Positions 25,349-34,625 of a stretch of 52,784 nt of DNA are shown piece after piece. The stretch is taken from the NCBI GenBank assembly GCA_017441205.1, contig JAFRYG010000112.1, positions 1 to 52,784 on the forward strand, written 5' to 3'. Below the pieces are notes generated by a model. It saw only the letters and a program-made list of their open reading frames with translations. It ran no database searches and was not told the DNA's origin. The position numbers and the translations under genes are program-made. Within the stretch, counting starts at the first letter, position 1, and the number at the start of each line of letters is the position of its first letter. The DNA comes from Pseudomonadota bacterium. Lineage in GTDB: Bacteria > Myxococcota_A > Bradymonadia > UBA4248.

Positions 25349-27034
25349 TCAAGAGCAATTGCCGGAGCTGCAGGCTTTATTGCATCTGGTTCGGAATTTC
25401 CAGACTCCACCGCTGCAGTTGTATGCGTCTCTCCCTTCGCACTTTTTGGTGCCATTCCTGCATGCACCGCAGGCTGTTCCGGATGAACAGGAATAATTGC
25501 CGGGGCAGTTCTGGTTTGTGTTGTTGCCGTTGACGCAGGTCGTCAGTATCCCAACGCTGTTGCCGTTATTATGGCAGGATTTGGCTCCATTTCTACATCC
25601 ACCACAGGTGGTTGCGGAAGAACAGGAGTTGCCGTTTGGGCAGTTCGCCGTCGTATTCTTGCCGTTGTTACAGGTCGTCAAAGCCCCGACGCCGTTGGCG
25701 TTCGTTTTGCAGATTCTGGCGCCATTGATACATTCGCCGCAGACCACTCCTGAACAGGAAAAATTACCCGGACAGTTTTGGTCGGTATTGCTGCCATTGA
25801 AACATGTCGTTAAAACGCCCGTATTGCCGTGGTTGACGCAGTTTTGGGTTCCGGTGATGCATTTGCCGCACTCTGTCGCGGATGAACAGGAATTCTTGTT
25901 GGGGCAATTGCTGATCACCTTTTGACCATCGTTGCAGTTGGTTAAGGAGCCGTTATTGTTGCTGTCATTCGAACAGCTTACGCTGCCATTGATGCATGTA
26001 CCGCAGGTGTTTCTGGAACATGAAGCAGATGAGCAGCTGATGGGGGCACCAAAGTATCCGTCTTTGCATGTTGAAACCAGTCCAACCTGATGCTCATCGT
26101 TTTCGCACATCTGATCGTCGTTGAGACAGAAACCGCATGATACCTCATCTTTGCACGAAAACCCCATGCACGATTCATAATCCTCGTAAATACCATTTTT
26201 ACAAATGCTTCTGTATCCAAGCCCTTCGTCATCGTTTTCGCATTTGTAGTTTTCGTTCAGACATTCGCCGCACTCATTGCCGCTGCAGGATTTATTGTCG
26301 CATTCCTGAATCTTTTCGTAGTGACCGTCACGGCACAGAAAGACCGAGCCGGTGCCGCTTTCCTCATCGTTTTCGCACTTTTGTGTGTCATTCAGACATT
26401 CGCCGCATTCTTTGCCATTCGTGCAGGAAACGTCATGACAGGTCGACATGTATTGATACTGACCATCCTTGCAGACGAGTATTTGCGGTTTGCCATTGAT
26501 TTCGACACATTTGGTATCTTCGTTAATGCAATTTCCGCATTCGGAATCATCGGCGCACGACGCATTCTGGCAGTCGTGGGTATGTTGAAACTCCCCGTTG
26601 ATGCAGGTCAGAACTTGCGCTGTCGTGCCGTCGGAAATGCATTTGGTCTGGCCATTCAGGCAAGAACCGCATTCGTTATTGGTGTTGCATGATACATTTG
26701 AACAGGCAGCAGTACTCCATTTACCATCGGCACAGGTGGAGACAACACCCGTCTTATCTTCATTATCCTTGCAAAAGTAATCGAAATTCCTGCATTCGCC
26801 GCAATCAATATTGTTCGCATCGCATGAAAAATTATTATCACACGTGGATGCAATTGTCTTCCCACTCTCGCACTTGCGGACAAATCCAATCTGATTCTCG
26901 TCATTCTCGCAAATTGAGCTGTCACCATATTCGAGACACAGGTTCGGAGACAGGCCGGTGGCAATATCACATCCCCAAATGGCGAGGCAGTGAATGAGCC
27001 ATATCATTAGTAGTGGAATTCTATGATTCAACAT
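25349..27034 (-). CDS. Cys-repeat lipoprotein
   Basis: 561 residues from ATG 27034, giving a lipoprotein signal (AIWGC). No strong ribosome-binding site is seen, so a start slightly up- or downstream is possible. Nearly the whole protein is about eleven units of ~40 residues with the core CGxCxNGxxxC followed by an Asn/Asp stretch and two or three more Cys. N-terminal units are more diverged and Asp/Glu-rich; C-terminal units are Asn/Gly/Ser-rich. The even, high Cys count suggests a disulfide-bonded extracellular rod. It precedes no obvious enzyme domain. The next minus-strand gene upstream (27969) may be co-transcribed. Confidence 0.75.
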   Translation of the reverse strand: MLNHRIPLLMIWLIHCLAIWGCDIATGLSPNLCLEYGDSSICENDENQIGFVRKCESGKTIASTCDNNFSCDANNIDCGECRNFDYFCKDNEDKTGVVSTCADGKWSTAACSNVSCNTNNECGSCLNGQTKCISDGTTAQVLTCINGEFQHTHDCQNASCADDSECGNCINEDTKCVEINGKPQILVCKDGQYQYMSTCHDVSCTNGKECGECLNDTQKCENDEESGTGSVFLCRDGHYEKIQECDNKSCSGNECGECLNENYKCENDDEGLGYRSICKNGIYEDYESCMGFSCKDEVSCGFCLNDDQMCENDEHQVGLVSTCKDGYFGAPISCSSASCSRNTCGTCINGSVSCSNDSNNNGSLTNCNDGQKVISNCPNKNSCSSATECGKCITGTQNCVNHGNTGVLTTCFNGSNTDQNCPGNFSCSGVVCGECINGARICKTNANGVGALTTCNNGKNTTANCPNGNSCSSATTCGGCRNGAKSCHNNGNSVGILTTCVNGNNTNQNCPGNYSCSSGTACGACRNGTKKCEGRDAYNCSGGVWKFRTRCNKACSSGNCS

Positions 27035-27117
27035 GAGAATAACTCGGCCAGGTGATTTAATGCTCAAAAAAATGACGATTCAAAAGTGTTTGCAGTCTCT
27101 TTGGGCGTCAGGAATGC

Positions 27118-27969
27118 TTAAAAAGACATGCTGAAGCTGACACCTCCGGGGGCGAGGGCAATGGCGTAGTTATCAGATTCAGAGGAATTTGCGTTGTTTA
27201 TTTTCGCCAGATAATAGCCGCCATATCCGGCAAGAATGGTTCCAATGGCAGTAAATCCAATACCGATGCCAAGGAATGTCCAGGCAGTGACGTATTGACT
27301 GTAAATATAATACTCTTCTTTGCTTTCGCTGCGCTTGATATAGGCTGGGTTTTGTGTTGCAACGCCAACTGTTCCGCCGATGATCATGGCAAGACCGGCA
27401 CCTGCGGCTGCGACCCCTGTCCACGTGATTATTTTGTAAGTCTCGACGATGTCGATGCCCAATGTTGATCGAAGAATGGCTTCACTGGACTGATTTTGGT
27501 TTTTCAGTATCTCAAGTTCTGATTTTACGCCCTTGAGCTCATCCTGAAGTGCCGAAACGGCCTGGGGGGCACTGTCCGGATTCTCTGTTTCGTACAAGGT
27601 GTTCCAGATGAGCTGTGCATCCCTGTAGTTGAGTGGCTTTTCGGCAGCGAATTCACTTGCTTTGATAAAGTACTTCAGGGCTCTCGGTATATCGCCGGTA
27701 CCACGGACTGCGATACCCGTATAGAGATAAAGAAGGGGATCATCGCGGCAAATGCTGAAAAGACTTTCGGATGTCTGAAGAGCACCATCGAAATTTTTTG
27801 CCTCAATCTGCTCCTTGATTTTGTCCATACCCGAGCGCCAGTCTTTGGTGCTCGTCACTTTTTTCCACTCTTCAACAGACTTGGATTGGCACATCGCGGT
27901 CTTCGGTGAGAACAGGCAGACGGCCAAAAAAACAGAAAGCAGGGTTATTGCAGAATATAGGAATTTCAT
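27118..27969 (-). CDS. hypothetical TPR-like membrane protein
   Basis: 283 residues; GGGAGAG precedes ATG 27969. N-terminal signal peptide (to about residue 28), a helical TPR-like segment (about 45-130), a coiled stretch (about 135-165), then two hydrophobic segments (about 175-200 and 225-255) and a C-terminus ending in Phe. This signal-TPR-two-span layout recurs in myxobacterial proteins of unknown function. It lies 83 nt upstream of the Cys-repeat lipoprotein on the same strand, so the two may act together at the envelope. Confidence 0.68.
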   Translation of the reverse strand: MKFLYSAITLLSVFLAVCLFSPKTAMCQSKSVEEWKKVTSTKDWRSGMDKIKEQIEAKNFDGALQTSESLFSICRDDPLLYLYTGIAVRGTGDIPRALKYFIKASEFAAEKPLNYRDAQLIWNTLYETENPDSAPQAVSALQDELKGVKSELEILKNQNQSSEAILRSTLGIDIVETYKIITWTGVAAAGAGLAMIIGGTVGVATQNPAYIKRSESKEEYYIYSQYVTAWTFLGIGIGFTAIGTILAGYGGYYLAKINNANSSESDNYAIALAPGGVSFSMSF

Positions 27970-28313
27970 GATTCTCTCCCCAAAACCTTCGTGATTATAT
28001 CAGACTTGATGGATGGTGCAAATTGGCTGAAATGTGAAAAAATTATTTTTTGTCAATTTGTAGCAAAAGTCCTGAACTATCTAAAGCATGAAGAGGGATG
28101 TCGTTCGGCTTGTAACCCTGAACAAAATACGATACACACATCGGATCCCTGCACGAATACTGAATGTCCGTTCGGGGATTCATGGATAATGAAAAGATTC
28201 TGCCCTTCGGGGGCTCGGATATGACGGTTAGCTGCAGCTTCTGGCTGAGAATGGATGGTTCCGATCTTTTCGCATCGATTCCCTGGCTTTGAGCAAAACA
28301 AAAAAGGAGGCTT
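27970..28313. other. 344-nt divergent intergenic region
   Basis: No gene, repeat family member or clear hairpin is seen. It must hold the promoters of the TPR-like gene (minus) and the POT transporter (plus). Confidence 0.5.
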
Positions 28314-29750
28314 ATGCCTGATTCAACTCAACCCAAATCCACCTGGCGGTTTTCCGGGACGTTTTGGTTTGCCAATTCACTGGAACTGTGTGAACGCGCC
28401 GCTTACTATGGATTCTTTGTTCTCATCACGCTCTATCTTTCGAGTGTCGTCGGCTTTTCCGATATTACAGCTGGTATTATTGCCGGTGTCTTTGCGGGAT
28501 TGCTGTATCTGCTGCCGCCATTCATGGGGGTCATTTCGGATCGGATTGGATTTCGGCGCGCCATGCTTATGGCCTTTGCGCTGCTGTCCTTCGGTTATGG
28601 AATGCTCGGCGTCTGGCATGATAAGGTTACGGTTTGTCTGTTTCTTTTCGTCCTGGTCATCGGATCCGCATTCATTAAACCGCTCATCACCGGAACCGTT
28701 GCCAAAACGACGGACGAAACGAACCGGGCTCGCGGTTTTTCTCTATTTTATTGGACGGTCAACATCGGAGCTTTTCTGGGCAAGACGTTCATACCCTTCG
28801 TTCGCCAGGGAATCGGAATCGAATACATCAATTACTTTTCTTCCGCGGTTTGTCTGGTCGCACTCTTCATCGCATTTTTGTTCTATCATCCCAAAGAGGA
28901 TGAACAATCAGAGCGCAAGACATTCGGGGAACTCTTTCATACACTGTTCAAAATACTGACGAATGCCCGGCTGCTCGTGCTGACGCTGATCATTGCCGGT
29001 TTCTGGACGGTTCAGCAGCAGCTCTATGCTTCCATGCCCAAATATGTCATCCGGACCGTCGGCGAAGACGCCAAACCCGAGTGGATCGCCAACGTCAATC
29101 CGCTCGTCGTCGTGATCTGCGTCATTTTCGTAACCCAATGGATGCGTAAGAAAAAGGCCATTACTTCGATGACCCTCGGCATGTTTATCATGCCGTTTTC
29201 GGCGTTTGCCATGAGTCTTGGTCCGTGGCTGCGCGATGGTGCAGGGGACTCGCTCCTCGGACTCCATCCCTTTACATTTATGCTGGTCGTCGGCATCGCC
29301 CTTCAGGGATTGGCGGAATGCTTCATTTCTCCGCGCTTTCTCGAGTTTTTCTCTCTGCAGGCGCCCAAGGGCGAAGAAGGCGTTTATCTCGGATTTTCCC
29401 ACCTGCACTCGTTCTTTTCCACGATTGCCGGTTTCTTCATCAGTGGTTTTCTGCTCGATAAGTACTGTCCCGATCCCAAAACGCTGCCCGAAAATCTTAC
29501 GGATGCCGAGATCGCTGCGACCTATGCCAATGCACATCATATCTGGTACTACTTCGTTGTCATTGCATTCGTTTCGGGTATCGCGCTGGTGATCTATTCA
29601 CTTGTGTGCCGCAGTATCGACCAAAAGAAGCTGCTGACGGCGGATGCAAAATCGGATTCGGAAGAAGGTCTCTCTGTCGAAGACATCGGCCAAAAGGATC
29701 AGACGTCGGACGCAAAATCGGATTCGAAAGATCTTTTCGAAGTCAAATGA
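28314..29750 (+). CDS. POT/PTR-family peptide:H+ symporter
   Basis: 478 residues; AGGAGG 6 nt before ATG 28314. A 12-span major facilitator protein. The first span carries LELCERAAYYGFF, the ExxERxxYYG motif that couples protons to di/tripeptide import in the POT family. The C-terminal ~35 residues contain a duplicated DAKSDSE/DAKSDSK acidic stretch, probably cytosolic. Substrate within the family (peptides, or other small molecules) is not determined. A hairpin between convergent genes follows. Confidence 0.85.
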   Translation: MPDSTQPKSTWRFSGTFWFANSLELCERAAYYGFFVLITLYLSSVVGFSDITAGIIAGVFAGLLYLLPPFMGVISDRIGFRRAMLMAFALLSFGYGMLGVWHDKVTVCLFLFVLVIGSAFIKPLITGTVAKTTDETNRARGFSLFYWTVNIGAFLGKTFIPFVRQGIGIEYINYFSSAVCLVALFIAFLFYHPKEDEQSERKTFGELFHTLFKILTNARLLVLTLIIAGFWTVQQQLYASMPKYVIRTVGEDAKPEWIANVNPLVVVICVIFVTQWMRKKKAITSMTLGMFIMPFSAFAMSLGPWLRDGAGDSLLGLHPFTFMLVVGIALQGLAECFISPRFLEFFSLQAPKGEEGVYLGFSHLHSFFSTIAGFFISGFLLDKYCPDPKTLPENLTDAEIAATYANAHHIWYYFVVIAFVSGIALVIYSLVCRSIDQKKLLTADAKSDSEEGLSVEDIGQKDQTSDAKSDSKDLFEVK

Positions 29751-29763
29751 CAGAAGCCGGATG

Positions 29764-29798
29764 GTGCAGGCCAGTGCATTCCAAAGCATTGGCTGCAC
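29764..29798. terminator. hairpin between convergent genes
   Basis: GTGCAG-g-CCA..TGC...GCA..TGG-CTGCAC, 12 bp with small bulges, between the POT transporter and the transglycosylase. No long T-tract, so its role as terminator is uncertain. Confidence 0.4.
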
Positions 29799-29816
29799 GA
29801 ACGGATCATTCCTAAA

Positions 29817-30455
29817 TCATTGACTGATATTATTCATTTCATTGCGGTACCGCACGTACCAGCTGTAGACATTTTTGACGTATTGCTGGGTGTTCTCGAA
29901 AGGAATGCCGCCGACTTTTTCGACGTTTCCCGGTCCGGCATGATACCCCGAGAGGATGAGATTGATGTCGCCGTCGTATCGGTCCGAAAGACGGCGCAAA
30001 TATCTCGTACCGCCCATTATATTTTCGCGTGGATCAAAAGGATCCGTGACGCGCATGTGTTCCGCAGTGGCCGGCATGAGCTGCATGAGCCCCATCGCAC
30101 CTACGCGGCTGACGGCCCTCGGGTTAAAATTGCTCTCGATGCGGATGACTGCTTTGATAAAAGCTGCAGGAATCCCATAGAGCTTCGAGGCTTCCTGAAT
30201 ATACGCGTCGTAATCCCGCGATGCATCCTTTGACGGAGCCTGCGCGGTCCTGGGATGGTCGGCGGCTGATTTGGACGGCGATTTGCGCGGCGATGGAGAT
30301 GTATCGCGAATCACTTCAATGAGTTTCAGATCTTTTCGGACTTCCGTGGTCAGAATGATTTCTCCGTCACGGGTTTCGTAGCGATAAATATCGGCAAGTG
30401 CAGCGGGAATCTGCATTATCATGAACAATATCGCGATTGGAATCCATCCGGGCAT
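29817..30455 (-). CDS. lytic transglycosylase (SLT domain)
   Basis: 212 residues from ATG 30455 (GAGG upstream). Signal peptide to about residue 22, then a DUF4124-like segment (IYRYETRDGEIILT), a Ser/Pro/Lys linker, and the SLT catalytic domain (about 90-205): IRIESNFNP contains the catalytic Glu, followed by GAMGLMQLMP and YHAGPGNV. It cleaves the glycan strand of peptidoglycan with 1,6-anhydro product formation. It is transcribed in the same direction as the kinase-FGE gene upstream, but a 158-nt gap with two palindromes separates them. Confidence 0.9.
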   Translation of the reverse strand: MPGWIPIAILFMIMQIPAALADIYRYETRDGEIILTTEVRKDLKLIEVIRDTSPSPRKSPSKSAADHPRTAQAPSKDASRDYDAYIQEASKLYGIPAAFIKAVIRIESNFNPRAVSRVGAMGLMQLMPATAEHMRVTDPFDPRENIMGGTRYLRRLSDRYDGDINLILSGYHAGPGNVEKVGGIPFENTQQYVKNVYSWYVRYRNEMNNISQ

Positions 30456-30540
30456 GATCAAATCCTCAAAAAAATTTCTCCATGGCATATATAGCGGATT
30501 TTGTGTGAAAACCTATCTTTTTGTCTTTTTTTTGTGGCGC

Positions 30541-30570
30541 GCCTTGTGCCGGCAGCGCCGGCACTACGGC
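30541..30570 (+). repeat. palindromic repeat family B, copy 2
   Basis: GCC-TT-GTGCCGGC-agc-GCCGGCAC-TAC-GGC, an 8-bp inner stem with the same TT/TAC internal loop as copy 1. Confidence 0.82.
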
Positions 30571-30575
30571 TTGCT

Positions 30576-30609
30576 TTTCTGCGCTATGCCTGCGGCATAC
30601 GCGCAGAAA
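30576..30609 (+). repeat. palindromic repeat family A, copy 12
   Basis: TTTCTGCGC-TATGCC-tgc-GGCATA-C-GCGCAGAAA, 15 bp with only the C at 30600 unpaired. It follows family B copy 2 by 5 nt. Confidence 0.9.
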
Positions 30610-30613
30610 CCTG

Positions 30614-33058
30614 TCATTTGGTCAGGATGCACCTGAATCCCAGATCTTCCTCTCCCGTATTGGCCGAGGCTAAAACTCTGCCGCTGATGTTGATATCCTG
30701 TCGGTCGGATTGCCAGCTTCCGCCTTTGGTGATGTATTTTTGAGGGGATTTTTTGTCGGCTGTCGATGTCCATTCGCGGACATTGCCAAGCATGTTGAGA
30801 ATATGTCCGGGATTGCCGCTTTGAGTCCTGGCAAAGACGCTCTCCGGTCCTTTGGGCGATTTGCCCTTGCATTCTCCGTGTGATGAAGCCCCAAAATGTA
30901 TGTTTTCGCACGAGACATTGACGTAGGTAATGCCGTTGTTTTCACCGCCAAATCTGGCTGCGGCCTCCCACTGCTCTTCTGAGGGAAGGGTTTTTCCCGC
31001 AAACTGACAAAAGGCTTCTGCGCTCCCATAACCAATGCCGGTGACCGGTTCGTTGATGTCGTCGGGAATGTTCGCAACGGGAGGACACTTTCCGGAATCG
31101 ACGCAGCGGCTGTACTGATAGTACGAAACTTCGACCTGATCGATGGCAAATTCTCCCAGTTCAACCTGATGGAGTTCATCGCGCTTTTCTGTGCTTATCC
31201 AGTGGCGAGCAGGTGCTATGACGGTCATGCGTCCGGTTTCTGTGGCGATTTCACGCAAAGGAAGGCTCGAAACATCGTCCACTTTGACTTGTGAGTCTGT
31301 ATGGCTTGCGTCTGAATCCGGTTCCTGCACCGAAACCGGTGATGGAAGCGGCATCTCCTGATGTTGTCGGTAGATGACGCCTGCTATCAGCAATAAAAGA
31401 ATGGCCACCAAAACAATTTTAAGGGCTTTGGAGGATCTTTTCTTCTGCACCTGGTCTTTCTGTACCGGCCGTTTTACAGGCGTCTGATGCTGGGATGACT
31501 TTTTGGGCTTCTCGACAGCTTCGCTGGGGGGAGGCGTTTTTTTATGCTCGGTCTGTTTGATATCCGCTGCGACTGCCTGCGGCGATGAAACGACCTTTTC
31601 GGATTTGGTGGGCTGTGGGGTCTGAGAACTGGCCGGGGCTTTGTTCTCTTTGGATGCGCGGGATTCTGATGCTATCGAAGCTTTGACTGACGATTTGTTT
31701 CGCTTGAAAGTCTTGGAGGGGGTATCGGAATCCTTCTGCTTTTTTTCTTTGGAAATCTGTACGATCGATTTATGCGGGCTGGATTTGGGAAGCTTTTCGG
31801 CGGATTCAGTCTTTGCAAATGCTTCGGATGAGGCGTTCTTTTTGGGCTCGGATTTGGATTCGATGGGAAGCTTTGAATTCTTGGCATTCTTCGCTTCGGA
31901 CGAAATACTGATCTCTTTGACGACTTGACGCGCAGGTTTCGCGGCAATTTTGGATTTCTCGGATTTCCCTTCAGAATTGCCGGCTTCGTTGCTTTTGGCA
32001 ATGGCGCGCTCAATTTTGCGCTGCAGCTTCTGATTGGTCTGGACGACGGATGTGCCATCGTAAGGATTGAGCATCAGGGGAATGTCATCATAACCCCCAA
32101 GAGACAGCAGTGCCCTCTGGAACGATTCCGCATTGGGATAGCGGTTGGCCCGGTTCTTTTCGAGCGATTTCATTACGATCGCTTCCAGACGATCGGATAT
32201 ATCGCTGCGATAGGTGCGCATGGAGGGCGGTTTGATGGACAGCTGGGCTTTGATAAGCTCAAATTCCCGGTAATCCTGGAATGGTTTTCGCCCGCACAGC
32301 ATCTCGTAAAGCGTCAGTCCGATGGCATAAAGATCGGTGCGTTCATCGACATCGCGGGCATTTTCAATCTGTTCCGGAGCCATGTACTGGGGAGTCCCCA
32401 TCTGGGCTCCGGTCACCGTGCGCTGTTCGTTGTCCTGAAGAAGCTTGGCAATGCCAAAATCCATGACTTTGACACCGCGGTACAGGGCATCTTTGGATTC
32501 GGCTGCGCTGATCATGATGTTGGACGGTTTCAAATCGCGGTGAACAATACTCGCGTGATGCGCAAAACCAATGGCATCCAGAACGACCAGTGCCGTCGAT
32601 ACGGCATCGCGTTCTGAAAGCTGGTTTTCTTCGATCCTCTGATCGAGCGGCTCTCCTTCGATGAATTCCATGACGATGGCAAGTACGCCCGGAATCCCGC
32701 CTTCCTTGTCGCTGTCGATGACATCGAGAACATGGACAATATGGGGATGTCTGACGGTAGCCTGGATCTTGGCTTCCGCAAGAAAACGCTGACGGAGAAT
32801 TTCAATTCTGGCCAGCTTGGGATCGAGAACTTTCAGGGCATACCGCGTTCCAAGGGTTTTGTGATGGCAGCTGTACACCACGCCCATTCCGCCTTCGCCA
32901 ATGACATTTTCAACGACATAGCTGCCGCGTAAAATGGCACCAGCGGGCAGAAGACCATCAGGCTGAATGGAAAACGTCAAATCGTTTCCGCAAAAATTGC
33001 AGAAACGACTGCCTGGTGGATTGACTTTCAGACATAAACGACACTTTTGATTTGACAC
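30614..33058 (-). CDS. Ser/Thr kinase fused to FGE-sulfatase-like domain
   Basis: 814 residues from GTG 33058 (GGAG 6 nt upstream). Residues 4-22 form a zinc ribbon (CRLC...CNFC). A Hanks-type kinase follows (about 45-315; GEGGMGVVY, HRDLKPSN, DFGIAKL, GTPQYMAPEQ). A long Lys/Ser linker leads to one membrane span near residue 550. The periplasmic C-terminus (about 585-814) is a formylglycine-generating-enzyme/SUMF1-like domain (VEVSYYQYSRC, LPSEEQWEAAARFGG, NVREWTS, GGSW, LGFRC). Many such domains in kinases are binding modules without the catalytic Cys pair, so enzymatic activity is not assumed. It may sense the envelope and signal inward, perhaps to the FHA activator at 16588. Confidence 0.9.
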   Translation of the reverse strand: MSNQKCRLCLKVNPPGSRFCNFCGNDLTFSIQPDGLLPAGAILRGSYVVENVIGEGGMGVVYSCHHKTLGTRYALKVLDPKLARIEILRQRFLAEAKIQATVRHPHIVHVLDVIDSDKEGGIPGVLAIVMEFIEGEPLDQRIEENQLSERDAVSTALVVLDAIGFAHHASIVHRDLKPSNIMISAAESKDALYRGVKVMDFGIAKLLQDNEQRTVTGAQMGTPQYMAPEQIENARDVDERTDLYAIGLTLYEMLCGRKPFQDYREFELIKAQLSIKPPSMRTYRSDISDRLEAIVMKSLEKNRANRYPNAESFQRALLSLGGYDDIPLMLNPYDGTSVVQTNQKLQRKIERAIAKSNEAGNSEGKSEKSKIAAKPARQVVKEISISSEAKNAKNSKLPIESKSEPKKNASSEAFAKTESAEKLPKSSPHKSIVQISKEKKQKDSDTPSKTFKRNKSSVKASIASESRASKENKAPASSQTPQPTKSEKVVSSPQAVAADIKQTEHKKTPPPSEAVEKPKKSSQHQTPVKRPVQKDQVQKKRSSKALKIVLVAILLLLIAGVIYRQHQEMPLPSPVSVQEPDSDASHTDSQVKVDDVSSLPLREIATETGRMTVIAPARHWISTEKRDELHQVELGEFAIDQVEVSYYQYSRCVDSGKCPPVANIPDDINEPVTGIGYGSAEAFCQFAGKTLPSEEQWEAAARFGGENNGITYVNVSCENIHFGASSHGECKGKSPKGPESVFARTQSGNPGHILNMLGNVREWTSTADKKSPQKYITKGGSWQSDRQDINISGRVLASANTGEEDLGFRCILTK

Positions 33059-33206
33059 GATAACTCCGTGATTGGCAAATCGTCATTGAATGCGATGTCC
33101 AATGCGTGCTTTATTTAGCTCACATGAAAGACTTCGGCAAATTCTCGAACCGGACGATTGATATTTCGATTTTGAATGCCTGTTGTCTGGAGATTCAGGA
33201 AATCAC

Positions 33207-34517
33207 ATGGCGAATATTCTTAAAACAATCATCCATGGACTTGTAACGAGCATGGGGCTTCGTGTCATTTCGATGGGCCTCAGATTCGTGACCATATGCC
33301 TTTTGCCATTTTGGATGTCGCCGTGGGACATCGGATTGATGGCGCTGATTCTGGCTTGCGTGAATCTGCCGGTTGCTTTGGCTGACTTTGGATTCGGAAC
33401 ATCCATCATAAAAGAAAAACAAACATCGGAGCGAATGTATCGGTCTGTTTTTACCTTTGTCATGATATCTTCAGCCCTGATCGCTGCCGCCATCATTATT
33501 GGTTCGCCCTGGATCGAATCGGCATTCGCACTGCCATCCGGGCTGGCTATCCTTGCGGCATTCGCACTGCCATTTAATGGTGCAGCAATCGTTCCAAATG
33601 CCATTCTTCAGAAAGATCTGCGTTTTACAAACCTGGCAGTCAGGGATTTGATTGGGGAAGTGACATTTTCGGGCGTTTCGCTGGTCCTTGCCATTCAGGG
33701 ATATGGTGCACTTTCCATCGCTATAGCTGTCGTGGCACAGCGCCTGATTCGATGGACGGTTGCTTCGGTTTCTGTACAGTGGAAACCGGTACTTTGTCTG
33801 AATCGGGATGATCTCAGACAGCTCTCGCACTTCAGCTTTTTTCAGTTTTTGTCCCTGTCTCTGGCTCAGATCTTCAATCAGATAGATAAGCTGCTGCTGG
33901 CTGCATTCCTGTCTCCGGCAGCCCTCGGCATTTATTCGCAGGCACAGCAGTTTACTGTCTATCCGGTGCAGTCGCTTTCAGGAACTGCCAATAACGTCTT
34001 CTTTGCATCTTTTTCGAAGGTCCAGGATGATCTGGAGACACTCAGAACGCTGATGACCAAAATACTAAAAGGATTAATCCTGATCTGCGGCGTCATCGTT
34101 GCGTTCCTCGCCCCAGCGATGCATCTGATTCCTCTCATCTATAATGAAGAATGGGGCAATGTCGTTCCGGTAGCGATTATCTTATGTGCATTTTTGCCGG
34201 CATTCTGTGCATTCATCTTTGAGGGAATCATGATTGCGATAGGCGGCGAACAGCGCCGTGTCGTATCGGGGGTGATAAAACTCGTTCTTCTCGTTGCCGG
34301 GACTGTCGGTGTATTCTGCATGTTCCCCGGGATCAATGGCCCATGTGCCATGGCCGTTGTCTTTGGTTGCTCTACTTTGATCGCAGCCATCAACAATCTG
34401 TGTTTTATTTTAAAACGGCTGGAGATTCGTTCTGTTCGGCCTTTTGCAGGGGCAATAGCATTGGCCCTTGTTTTGGCCGGTGCCGGCATGAGTTTGTCTA
34501 TATCCTTGTGGTATTGA
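33207..34517 (+). CDS. polysaccharide flippase (Wzx/MATE-like)
   Basis: 436 residues; AGGA 7 nt before ATG 33207. A 12-14 span membrane protein of the polysaccharide biosynthesis/MOP superfamily, with the typical early segment ALADFGFGTSIIKEK. Such proteins flip undecaprenyl-linked oligosaccharides across the inner membrane. There are no glycosyltransferases beside it, so the substrate is unknown. The downstream kinase starts 108 nt later on the same strand. Confidence 0.8.
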   Translation: MANILKTIIHGLVTSMGLRVISMGLRFVTICLLPFWMSPWDIGLMALILACVNLPVALADFGFGTSIIKEKQTSERMYRSVFTFVMISSALIAAAIIIGSPWIESAFALPSGLAILAAFALPFNGAAIVPNAILQKDLRFTNLAVRDLIGEVTFSGVSLVLAIQGYGALSIAIAVVAQRLIRWTVASVSVQWKPVLCLNRDDLRQLSHFSFFQFLSLSLAQIFNQIDKLLLAAFLSPAALGIYSQAQQFTVYPVQSLSGTANNVFFASFSKVQDDLETLRTLMTKILKGLILICGVIVAFLAPAMHLIPLIYNEEWGNVVPVAIILCAFLPAFCAFIFEGIMIAIGGEQRRVVSGVIKLVLLVAGTVGVFCMFPGINGPCAMAVVFGCSTLIAAINNLCFILKRLEIRSVRPFAGAIALALVLAGAGMSLSISLWY

Positions 34518-34625
34518 ATAAAAATACCAGAATGTGGTAATATGGTTGTTTGGGTGTATGAATGCCACCGTGGCATTTCGTATGTCACCGTATGATTGGT
34601 AGTGGTAGATTAACGGCAAATACAG

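Noticed and set aside
30456..30613. Small frames through the palindromes between the transglycosylase and the kinase
   Set aside because: They are translations of the family A and B hairpins without start signals.
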